Shown one piece after another: positions 8,309 through 15,201 of a stretch of DNA of 64,000 nucleotides. The DNA is taken from NCBI RefSeq assembly GCF_900113685.1, contig NZ_FOQG01000016.1:34626-98625 (forward strand). Direction: 5' to 3'. A program made the position numbers and the translations under genes. Each line of letters starts with the position of its first letter. Positions within the stretch are counted from its first letter, which is position 1. The DNA comes from Nocardioides psychrotolerans (GTDB lineage: Bacteria > Actinomycetota > Actinomycetes > Propionibacteriales > Nocardioidaceae). Below the pieces are notes generated by a model, which was not told where the DNA came from, ran no database searches, and worked only from the letters and a program-made list of their open reading frames with translations.

Positions 8309-9340
8309 CTAGCTGGAGCGACGGACGGCGAGCGTAGGGGTGAGCAGCTTGCCTTCCGCGATGCGCCGCGGATGGGCGAGCAGACCCTCGAGCGCGCTGA
8401 CGACCTCGATCGCGACGTCCTCCAACGGCTGGCGCACCGAGGTGAGCCCGGGGTGCATGACCTGCGCAGTCTGGGAGTCGTCGAAGCCGACGACCGCGAC
8501 GTCCTCGCCGGCGTGCATGCCGCGCTCGGCGAGCGTGTGCATCACACCCATCGCCAGGGTGTCGGAGGCGCACACGAAAGCGGTCGGCAGTGCCTCGTCG
8601 AGCAGCACGGCGCTGGCCTCGCGGCCGCTGTTGACGGTGTCCTCGACCCGGGAGGCGAGACCGGTCGTCGGCAGGCCGCGCTCCTTGAGCGTGCGGCTCC
8701 AACCGGAGCGCCGGTCCTCGCCGATGAAGGAGTCCTTGCGCCAGCCGATCCAGGCGATGCGGGTGTGCCCCTTGTCGAGGAGGTGCCGGGTGGCGAGCTC
8801 CGCTCCGGCCGCACCGTCGACGTCGACCCAGGGGTGCGTCGCGGACGGGTCGTCCCAGGGCCGGCCGAACGCCACGAAGGGCGCCCGCCGCTCCCGCAGC
8901 CAGGCGGCCTGCGGGTTGCCGAGGTAGGTGTCGGTGACGACGAAGGCGTCGACCGCGGTCGAGCGCAGCAGGTCGTCGTAGCCGGACTCGGGATCGGTCG
9001 CGTCCCCCGAGAAAAGCAGCACCTGGTAGCCGGCCTCCCGCGAGGTGTCGACCAGCGAGTGCACGAACCGGTCGGCGGCCGCGTTGGCGGTGAACTCCTG
9101 GACCGGGCTCATCCGCAACCCGATCAGGTGCGAGGAGCGGGTGCGCAGGTTGCGGGCGGCGCGGTTGGGCGAGTAGCCGAGCTCCTCGATCGCCTCCTGC
9201 ACCCGCACGAGGGTGTCGGCGCGCAGCAGCTCGGGGTTGTTGACCGCGTTGGAGACGGTCTGTCGCGACACCCCGGCCCGCTCGGCGACGTCGGCGAGGG
9301 TCGGCGGCACCGTGAGCGCCCTCCCGGGGATCCTCGTCAT
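8309..9340 (-). CDS. LacI family transcriptional regulator
   Basis: This 343-residue repressor has a LacI helix-turn-helix (PTLADVAERAGVSRQTVSNAVNN, about residues 12-34), a hinge (YSPNRAARNLRT) and a periplasmic-binding-protein-like sugar sensor domain (SHLIGLRM ... AVVGFDDSQTAQVMHPGLTSVRQP). The ligand is unknown, probably a sugar. The start at 9340 is chosen because GGAGG lies 5 nt upstream. A TATGAT -10 element (9376-9381, minus strand) and a TTGATCGTTCCAA pseudo-palindrome (9358-9370) between it and the gene suggest autoregulation. No sugar transporter or hydrolase gene lies next to it, so its other targets are elsewhere. Confidence 0.9.
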   Translation of the reverse strand: MTRIPGRALTVPPTLADVAERAGVSRQTVSNAVNNPELLRADTLVRVQEAIEELGYSPNRAARNLRTRSSHLIGLRMSPVQEFTANAAADRFVHSLVDTSREAGYQVLLFSGDATDPESGYDDLLRSTAVDAFVVTDTYLGNPQAAWLRERRAPFVAFGRPWDDPSATHPWVDVDGAAGAELATRHLLDKGHTRIAWIGWRKDSFIGEDRRSGWSRTLKERGLPTTGLASRVEDTVNSGREASAVLLDEALPTAFVCASDTLAMGVMHTLAERGMHAGEDVAVVGFDDSQTAQVMHPGLTSVRQPLEDVAIEVVSALEGLLAHPRRIAEGKLLTPTLAVRRSS

Positions 9341-9357
9341 GCGCACCTCCGGCGGAC

Positions 9358-9381
9358 TTGATCGTTCCAATGGGGATCATA
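9358..9381 (-). promoter_or_regulatory. LacI gene promoter with probable operator
   Basis: On the minus strand TATGAT (9381-9376) is a near-consensus -10. The 13-bp TTGATCGTTCCAA (9358-9370), with the CG centre and TTG/CAA ends common to LacI-family operators, overlaps the expected transcription start. This fits autorepression. Confidence 0.5.
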
Positions 9382-9464
9382 TGGGAGTACGACGGCGCTC
9401 GTCCTCACCCCTCCGCCGATGGTGCGCGTGAGTCCCGGGTCCGGGTCGGCGTCGAGGTCGGGTC

Positions 9465-9510
9465 GGGGGCGGCGTCGGGGGTGGGCGTCGGGGGTGGGCG
9501 TGGGCCGGGG
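9465..9510 (+). other. G-tract cluster upstream of radA (possible G-quadruplex)
   Basis: Seven runs of three to five G occur in 46 nt on the plus strand, including two copies of GTCGGGGGTGGGC in tandem. The spacing (1-5 nt loops) fits a G-quadruplex. The cluster ends 22 bp before the predicted radA -10 element, in the -35 region or just upstream. Confidence 0.5.
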
Positions 9511-9532
9511 AGCCACTGTCGGTGGCAGGGCC

Positions 9533-9538
9533 TAGCGT
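9533..9538 (+). promoter_or_regulatory. Leaderless -10 element for radA
   Basis: TAGCGT sits 7 nt before the ATG at 9546, and no Shine-Dalgarno precedes that ATG. This decides the start in favour of MAKTVRP over an upstream in-frame codon at 9522. Confidence 0.55.
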
Positions 9539-9545
9539 TCGGTGC

Positions 9546-10967
9546 ATGGCCAAGACCGTGCGACCCGCCTTCCGGTGCAGCGAGTGCAGCTGGGAGACCG
9601 GCAAGTGGGTCGGCCGCTGCGGCGAGTGTCAGGCGTGGGGCTCGGTCACCGAGGCCGCTGCCCCCACCACACGCACCGCAGCCTCCGCCGTCACCACCGC
9701 CGCCGTGCGGATCACCGAGGTCTCGGTGAGCGAGTCGGCCTTCCGCGCCAGCGGCGTGCCCGAGCTCGACCGGGTGCTCGGGGGCGGGCTGGTGCCCGGT
9801 GCGGCGATCCTGCTGGCCGGCGAGCCCGGCGTCGGCAAGAGCACGCTGCTGCTCGAGGTCGCGGCGCAGACCGCGGCCCGCAGCCACCGCACCCTCTATG
9901 TCACGGGCGAGGAGTCCGCTTCCCAGGTGCGCCTGCGCGCCGACCGCACCGGCGGGGTCCAGGACGAGCTCTACCTCGCGGCCGAGACCGACCTCGGCGC
10001 CATCTTGACCCACATCGAGACCGTCCGGCCGACGCTCCTGGTCGTCGACTCCGTCCAGACCATCGGGGCTTCCGGGCTCGAGGGGGTCCCCGGCGGGGTC
10101 ACCCAGGTCAAGGAGGTCGCCGCCGCGCTGATCCGCGTCGCCAAGACCCGCAACATCACCGTGGTCCTGGTCGGCCACGTCACCAAGGACGGATCGATCG
10201 CCGGCCCCCGCGTCCTGGAGCACCTCGTCGACGTGGTGCTCCACTTCGAGGGCGACCGCAACTCCCGCTTCCGGATGGTCCGTGCCATCAAGAACCGCTT
10301 CGGCCCGGTCGACGAGGTCGGCTGCTTCGACCTCGGCCCCGAGGGCATCACGGCCGTCACCGACCCCACCGGCCTCTTCATCGAGAACCACCATGGCCGC
10401 GTCTCCGGCACCTGCGTCGCGGTGACCATGGAGGGCCGGCGTCCGCTGCTCGCCGAGGTCCAGGCCCTGGTGACCCCGTCGGCGATGGAGCGTCCCCGGC
10501 GCACGACGTCGGGGCTGGACGGCTCACGCATCGCGATGGTCCTCGCGGTGCTCCAGCAGCACTGCGGCATCCGCCTGCACGCCCACGACGTCTTCGCCTC
10601 GACCGTGGGCGGCGCGCGGCTCGGCGAGCCGGCCAGCGACCTCGCGGTCGCGGTCGCCCTCGCCTCTGCCACCTTCGACAACGCGCCGCCGGCCGGGGTG
10701 GTCGCCATGGGCGAGATCGGCCTCGCCGGAGAGCTGCGCCGGGTGCGCGACCTGCCCCAACGACTGGCCGAGGCAGCCCGGCTCGGCTTCCGCATGGCGG
10801 TGGTCCCCGCCGGTCCGTCGACGCCCGGCGGCGTCCGTCCGACCTCCACCGACCGCACCATCGACGGCATGCGTGTGATCGACGCGCCGGACGTCGCTTC
10901 CGCCCTACGGGTGCTCGGCGTCGCCCGACCGGCAAAGCGCGCGCTCCACGGCGTGGACGACGGCTAA
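9546..10967 (+). CDS. radA: DNA repair protein RadA (Sms)
   Basis: RadA is a RecA-like, DnaB-related ATPase that promotes branch migration during recombinational repair. The 473-residue protein has the N-terminal C4 zinc finger (C11, C14, C25, C28), Walker A GEPGVGKST (about residue 97), the RadA-specific KNRFG motif (IKNRFGPVDE) and a C-terminal Lon-protease-like domain without protease activity (HAHDVFASTVGGARL ... GLAGELRRV). It lies 25 bp upstream of disA, the pairing found in actinobacteria and firmicutes, where RadA can regulate DisA. It is probably transcribed from the leaderless promoter at 9533. Confidence 0.97.
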   Translation: MAKTVRPAFRCSECSWETGKWVGRCGECQAWGSVTEAAAPTTRTAASAVTTAAVRITEVSVSESAFRASGVPELDRVLGGGLVPGAAILLAGEPGVGKSTLLLEVAAQTAARSHRTLYVTGEESASQVRLRADRTGGVQDELYLAAETDLGAILTHIETVRPTLLVVDSVQTIGASGLEGVPGGVTQVKEVAAALIRVAKTRNITVVLVGHVTKDGSIAGPRVLEHLVDVVLHFEGDRNSRFRMVRAIKNRFGPVDEVGCFDLGPEGITAVTDPTGLFIENHHGRVSGTCVAVTMEGRRPLLAEVQALVTPSAMERPRRTTSGLDGSRIAMVLAVLQQHCGIRLHAHDVFASTVGGARLGEPASDLAVAVALASATFDNAPPAGVVAMGEIGLAGELRRVRDLPQRLAEAARLGFRMAVVPAGPSTPGGVRPTSTDRTIDGMRVIDAPDVASALRVLGVARPAKRALHGVDDG

Positions 10968-10992
10968 ACTCCTGGCGAGGCCGACCGAGGCC

Positions 10993-12099
10993 ATGTCTCA
11001 GCACCCAGGGAGCGCCGTGCCAGTCGATCGAACCGATGAGGTCCTGCGCCTGCGCGAGACCCTCGCCTCCATCGCTCCCGGGACCTCGATGCGTGACGGT
11101 CTCGAGCGCATCCTGCGGGGGCGCACCGGCGCGCTGATCGTCATGGGCCACGACAAGACGGTCGACTCGATCGCGACCGGCGGCTTCACCCTCGACGTCC
11201 CTTTCACCGCCACCGGCCTGCGCGAGCTGGCCAAGATGGACGGCGCGATCATCGTCGACGGCGACCTGACCCGCATCCTGCGCGCCGCCGTACACCTCAT
11301 GCCGGACCACACGATCCCCTCCGAGGAGACCGGCACCCGCCACCGCACCGCCGACCGCGTGGCCCGCCAGACCGGCTTCCCGGTGATCTCGGTGTCCCAG
11401 TCGATGCAGATCATCGCCGCCTACGTCGGAGAGACCCGCCACGTCCTCGAGGGCTCCGGCCAGATCCTCTCGCGGGCCAACCAGGCGCTGGCCACCCTCG
11501 AGCGCTACAAGCTGCGCCTCGACGAGGTCGCCAGCACCCTGTCCGCGCTGGAGATCGAGGACCTGGTGACCGTCCGCGACGTCGCCGTCGTCGCGCAGCG
11601 CCTTGAGATGGTCACCCGGATCGCCCGCGAGATCGACGACTACGTCCTCGAGCTCGGCACCGACGGCCGCCTGCTCTCCCTCCAGCTCGAGGAGCTCATC
11701 ACCGGCGTCGACACCGAGCGTGAGCTGGTGATCCGCGACTACGTCGCCACCGGGCGTCGCAGCAAGAGCCCCGAGGAGCTGCTCAACCGCCTCGAGCTGC
11801 TCTCGGCCACCGAGCTCGTCGATCCTGCCGCCGCCGCCAAGGTCCTCGGTCTCGGCAGCAGCGAGCACCTTGACGGCGCGGTCGCCCCCCGCGGCTACCG
11901 CTTGCTCGCCAAGGTCCCCCGGCTGCCCTCCTCGGTCGTCGATCGGCTCGTCGACCACTTCGGCACGCTCCAGAAGCTGCTCTCTGCCGGCATCGACGAC
12001 CTCCAGGCCGTCGAGGGCGTGGGCGAGCTCCGCGCTCGGAGTGTCCGCGAGGGCCTGTCCCGCCTTGCCGAGTCGACGATCCTCGAGCGCTACGTCTAG
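10993..12099 (+). CDS. disA: Diadenylate cyclase DisA, DNA integrity scanning protein
   Basis: DisA converts two ATP to cyclic di-AMP and scans DNA for branched structures. The 368-residue protein has the DAC domain with catalytic DGA (residues 83-85) and RHR (116-118), a central helical linker, and a C-terminal helix-hairpin-helix DNA-binding domain (IDDLQAVEGVGELRARSVREG). It forms the octamer typical of the family (known, not seen). The ATG at 10993 is used; a GTG at 11017 with AGGGAG 4 nt upstream is a credible alternative. A TAAACT hexamer at 10966-10971, at the end of radA, may give disA its own promoter. Confidence 0.96.
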   Translation: MSQHPGSAVPVDRTDEVLRLRETLASIAPGTSMRDGLERILRGRTGALIVMGHDKTVDSIATGGFTLDVPFTATGLRELAKMDGAIIVDGDLTRILRAAVHLMPDHTIPSEETGTRHRTADRVARQTGFPVISVSQSMQIIAAYVGETRHVLEGSGQILSRANQALATLERYKLRLDEVASTLSALEIEDLVTVRDVAVVAQRLEMVTRIAREIDDYVLELGTDGRLLSLQLEELITGVDTERELVIRDYVATGRRSKSPEELLNRLELLSATELVDPAAAAKVLGLGSSEHLDGAVAPRGYRLLAKVPRLPSSVVDRLVDHFGTLQKLLSAGIDDLQAVEGVGELRARSVREGLSRLAESTILERYV

Positions 12100-12272
12100 C
12101 GGCGACGCGTCAACGGACTCGCTGATCGTGGTCGAGCGAGCCGCGCGGGTGAGCAACGAACCCGCCACCCGGCGTGACGAGACCGGGGCGGTCGATCCTG
12201 GGGACGTCAGCCGCGCCGATCGCCGGCCCCACCGGCCCCGTGCAACATCGCGCCGACTCGGCGTACGACGTC
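12100..12272. other. Convergent intergenic region with one palindromic repeat unit
   Basis: This 173-bp gap between two converging genes has no gene. It carries one minus-orientation copy of the 24-bp repeat family (TGCAACATCGCGCCGACT onward, 12241-12262). I see no other structure in it beyond GC-rich sequence. Confidence 0.6.
12241..12262 (-). repeat. 24-bp palindromic repeat unit, single copy
   Basis: This is one unit of the GAGTCGGCGCGATGTTGC family, reading on the minus strand, with the GCCGAGTCGGC palindrome at its end. It lies between the convergent 3' ends of disA and the membrane protein gene. Other copies are at 31183-31257, 54621-54703 and 56121-56204. Confidence 0.8.
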
Positions 12273-13112
12273 TCAGCGGCCGTTGGGCTCCACGGCACCC
12301 GAGGGCTGACTGCCCTGGCCGCCCGACCCACCAGCACCGGAGCCACCGACCGAGCCTGAGCCTGAGCCCTGTCCTGACGGCGAGCCCGACCCCGACGGGG
12401 ACGCCTGCTGCGTCGGGGTGGCGGTCTCGGTGATCACGTCGGCGACGGGAGCCTCGAGGGTGAACTGCACATCGGTTGGCTCGCCGCCGAGGGCGGCAGC
12501 GATCACGTGGTAGTCGCCGATCTCTGCCCACTCGGTCAAGCGCGAGCAGTCCTCGTCGGAGCGCTTGGCGTTCCACACCAACGCGACGGTGGTGGGCTCG
12601 GCGGAGCGGACGATGACGTCCTTGACGGGCACGACGGAGGGGCACTGCTGCGAGGACCAGATGTCGTCGTCGCCCGAGGTGAGCTTCACCGAGAGGCTGC
12701 CCGAGGAGACCCGCCAGGTGCAGGCGGGGTCGACGATGGTGGTCAGCGCCAGCAGGATCACGACGTCGCGGCCCGCGACCGCGTCGACGGCCGAGGGCGT
12801 GATCACGACGTCGGACTCGACGCACGGCCCGTCGGGCACGGCGAGCGGCGGCGGGGCCTCGGTGGTCGGCGTCGCGCTGGGTCGGTTGCCCTTCCCCTTG
12901 CCGGTCGGTGACGGCGACTGGCTGGTGGCGGCCGAGGTCGGCGCGGCGGCGGCCTGCTCGACCACGCCCGCGTCGCTCGACGACCCGTCGCTGCTGCCAC
13001 CCAGCAGCCGGGCGAGCCCCACCACCAGGATCGTGGCGACCGAGAGCAACACGAGGCGCCGACGCCAGTAGACGCCCGCCGAGTGCGGGCCCCGAGTCAT
13101 CGACGAAGCCAT
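12273..13112 (-). CDS. Membrane-anchored extracytoplasmic protein of unknown function
   Basis: This 279-residue protein has one N-terminal membrane helix (LVLLSVATILVVGLARLLGG, about residues 20-39), a Ser/Thr/Pro-rich spacer, a globular domain of about 130 residues with paired Cys (GPCVESD, PACTWR, SQQCPS, EDCSRL), and a C-terminal Gly/Ser-rich tail with a repeated GSGSPSG pattern. It is exported and probably disulfide-bonded. A membrane protein occupies the same place between disA and mutY in M. tuberculosis (Rv3587c). The start at 13112 is supported by TAGCGT 6 nt upstream (leaderless). No function is known to me. Confidence 0.85.
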   Translation of the reverse strand: MASSMTRGPHSAGVYWRRRLVLLSVATILVVGLARLLGGSSDGSSSDAGVVEQAAAAPTSAATSQSPSPTGKGKGNRPSATPTTEAPPPLAVPDGPCVESDVVITPSAVDAVAGRDVVILLALTTIVDPACTWRVSSGSLSVKLTSGDDDIWSSQQCPSVVPVKDVIVRSAEPTTVALVWNAKRSDEDCSRLTEWAEIGDYHVIAAALGGEPTDVQFTLEAPVADVITETATPTQQASPSGSGSPSGQGSGSGSVGGSGAGGSGGQGSQPSGAVEPNGR

Positions 13113-13118
13113 GCGCCA

Positions 13119-13124
13119 ACGCTA
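13119..13124 (-). promoter_or_regulatory. Leaderless -10 element
   Basis: TAGCGT followed by TGGCGC and the ATG at 13112. An almost identical arrangement (TAGCGT, TGGTCC, ATG) precedes the acyl-CoA dehydrogenase gene at 48009. Confidence 0.5.
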
Positions 13125-13177
13125 GTCAGCCGCCCGCCCTCGATCGCGTTGCCACACCGAGGGGACAATGGTCGGTG

Positions 13178-14059
13178 ATGTCCGACCTCGCCCCTCACCC
13201 CCTCCACGAGCCGATCCTCGCCTGGTACGACGAGCACGCCCGCGAGCTGCCCTGGCGCGAGCCGGGTGCGTCGGCGTGGTCGGTGATGGTCTCGGAGCTG
13301 ATGCTCCAGCAGACCCCGGTCGCCCGCGTGCTCCCCGTCCACGCGCAGTGGCTCGAGCGGTGGCCGACCCCCGCAGACCTGGCCGCCGAGCCCACCGGCG
13401 CGGCGGTGCGGGCCTGGGGACGACTCGGCTACCCCAGAAGAGCCCTGCGGCTGCACGCCGCAGCCACCGCGATCGTGGAGCACCACGACGGTGTCGTGCC
13501 GGAGACCTACGTCGACCTGATCGCCCTGCCCGGGGTGGGCGACTACACCGCGGCCGCCATCGCCAGCTTCGCCTACGGCCGGCGCCACGTCGTGCTGGAC
13601 ACCAACGTGCGCCGGGTCCTCGCGCGCACCACGGGCGGTATCGAGTTCCCCGGCACGTCGGTCACGAAGGCCGAGCGCGCGACCGCGACCGCCCTGCTCC
13701 CCCTCGACGTCCCCACGGCGGCCACCTGGTCGGTGGCGGTCATGGAGCTCGGCGCCCTCGTCTGTACGGCGGCCGGCCCGCGCTGCGGGGACTGCCCGGT
13801 CGCCGACCTGTGCGCGTGGCGCGCGGCCGGCCACCCGGCGTACGACGGGCCGCCGCGCAAGGCGCAGACCTGGGCCGGCACCGACCGGCAGTGTCGGGGC
13901 CGGTTGCTGGCGGTGCTGCGTGACAGCCACGCGGCGGTGCCGAGCAGCAGGCTCGACGCGGCGTGGGCCGACGAGGGTCAGCGGCTTCGCTGCCTGGCCA
14001 GCCTGCTCGAGGACCGGCTCGTGGTCAGGGTCGACGCCGGAAGCTACGCACTCCCCTAG
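13178..14059 (+). CDS. mutY: A/G-specific adenine glycosylase MutY
   Basis: MutY removes adenine mispaired with 8-oxoguanine. The 293-residue protein has the catalytic Glu in SELMLQQTPVARV, the helix-hairpin-helix LPGVGDYTAAAIASFAYG, the conserved Asp in VLDTNVRRV and a 4Fe-4S cluster loop with C-x6-C-x2-C-x5-C (CTAAGPRCGDCPVADLC). Its C-terminal domain is short compared with enterobacterial MutY, as in other actinobacteria. GGGACAATGG precedes the ATG and may contain the -10. The last 35 bp overlap the 3' end of the convergent glycosyltransferase gene. Confidence 0.95.
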   Translation: MSDLAPHPLHEPILAWYDEHARELPWREPGASAWSVMVSELMLQQTPVARVLPVHAQWLERWPTPADLAAEPTGAAVRAWGRLGYPRRALRLHAAATAIVEHHDGVVPETYVDLIALPGVGDYTAAAIASFAYGRRHVVLDTNVRRVLARTTGGIEFPGTSVTKAERATATALLPLDVPTAATWSVAVMELGALVCTAAGPRCGDCPVADLCAWRAAGHPAYDGPPRKAQTWAGTDRQCRGRLLAVLRDSHAAVPSSRLDAAWADEGQRLRCLASLLEDRLVVRVDAGSYALP

Positions 14060-15101
14060 TCGCGCCGGACGACCCGGTGACACCAGCGACGGCGCGGTCC
14101 AGGATCGTCTGGGCCACGGCCGCGGGCCTTCCGGGATGGAAGTCCTGCTTGGGCTCCTCGGCGAGCCTCTCGAGCAGCGCCTCCATGTCGTCGCGCGCCC
14201 CCTCGGGGAACGGCGCAGGGACGTGGGTGCCCGTCCGGGGGTCGGCCTCGACGAGCAGCCCGAGGTCGCGCAGGGTGTCGAGGTCGTCGAGCGTGGTGCG
14301 CTCGAAGATCCGCAGCAGGTAGGGGCGCGCCTGCTCCTCGCTCAGTCCCTTGCCGATGAGCGCGCCGAGCGCGACCGCGGTGGGCTCGCGGGCAGGACGG
14401 AAGTTGGCCATGGGGCCGGCGGCGAGGATGGAGGTCCACTTGCGCACGAAGTCCTCGCCCGAGTAGGACTCGTAGTGCAGCAGCCGCAGCCGGTCGTCGG
14501 CGTGGGCCTCGAGCTCGGTGCCGTCGGCGTCGACGCCGAGGTGGAGGGTGAGCCAGACGTCGAGAGCAGGGCGCACACCGGACTTGCCGTCGACGTGCCC
14601 GTGGAAGAGCGCGCCGTTGGAGGGCCGGTCGATCGCACCGAGCGTCGTGAGCAGCGTCAGGTCGCCCTTGCCCAGCAGGCGCTTGAACCAGGTGGGGTCG
14701 CCGTCCCAGCTGCGCTGCGACACCGCCTCCAGCGGGGCGAGCTTCACCACCCGTGTCGAGGCGGGGACCTCGGCGAGAGCCGCCCGGTCGACCTGCAGGA
14801 CCTCGTCGCCGTCGATGTGGAACAACCACTCGGCTCCGTCCACGACGCTGAGCAGCGCCTTGACGAGGTTGGCGTTGATGCGCTGGCGCACGTTGAGCTC
14901 GGCCGGTCGGTCGCCGTGCCACCACGACTTGTCGGTGCGCACGCAGGTGACGTGGGGGTGCTCATCGAGGTAGGCCCGCACCTCGGTGTCACCGGCGTCG
15001 AGGAAGACGAAGAGGTGGTCCGCGCCGCCGGCGAGGTTGCCCGTCACGAAACGCTGCACGTTGGGCAGCGTGTCCTTGATGGTGCTGGCGGTGAAGAGCA
15101 T
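14025..15101 (-). CDS. Family 2-like glycosyltransferase (Glyco_tranf_2_4 type)
   Basis: This 358-residue protein starts MLFTASTIKDTLPNVQRFVT. It has the N-terminal glycosyltransferase pattern for this group: FVFLDAGDTEV, then AEWLFHIDGDEVLQV, where DGDE is the DxD-type metal and sugar-nucleotide site. There is no signal peptide or membrane helix. Acceptor and donor are unknown; such enzymes usually act on cell-surface glycans or capsules. The ATG at 15101 is preceded by TAAGGT at 7 nt (leaderless). The C-terminal 11 codons run into mutY on the opposite strand. It is not part of the conserved mutY-clpC order I know from mycobacteria, so it may be an insertion. Confidence 0.82.
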   Translation of the reverse strand: MLFTASTIKDTLPNVQRFVTGNLAGGADHLFVFLDAGDTEVRAYLDEHPHVTCVRTDKSWWHGDRPAELNVRQRINANLVKALLSVVDGAEWLFHIDGDEVLQVDRAALAEVPASTRVVKLAPLEAVSQRSWDGDPTWFKRLLGKGDLTLLTTLGAIDRPSNGALFHGHVDGKSGVRPALDVWLTLHLGVDADGTELEAHADDRLRLLHYESYSGEDFVRKWTSILAAGPMANFRPAREPTAVALGALIGKGLSEEQARPYLLRIFERTTLDDLDTLRDLGLLVEADPRTGTHVPAPFPEGARDDMEALLERLAEEPKQDFHPGRPAAVAQTILDRAVAGVTGSSGATRGVRSFRRRP

Positions 15102-15142
15102 GGCATGCACCTTAGGGGGTGTCCCCTTGCCCCTCAACGACC

Positions 15143-15178
15143 GCGAGGGCCCCACCGGATGACCGGTGAGACCCTCGC
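15143..15178 (-). terminator. Intrinsic-type hairpin after clpC
   Basis: Nested inverted repeats: GCGAGGG with CCCTCGC outside and CACCGG with CCGGTG inside, around an ATGA loop. The hairpin lies 24 bp after the clpC stop. There is no U-run, as is common for GC-rich actinobacterial terminators. Confidence 0.7.
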
Positions 15179-15201
15179 TGGCACGCGCTGCGGGTGGAGC
15201 G

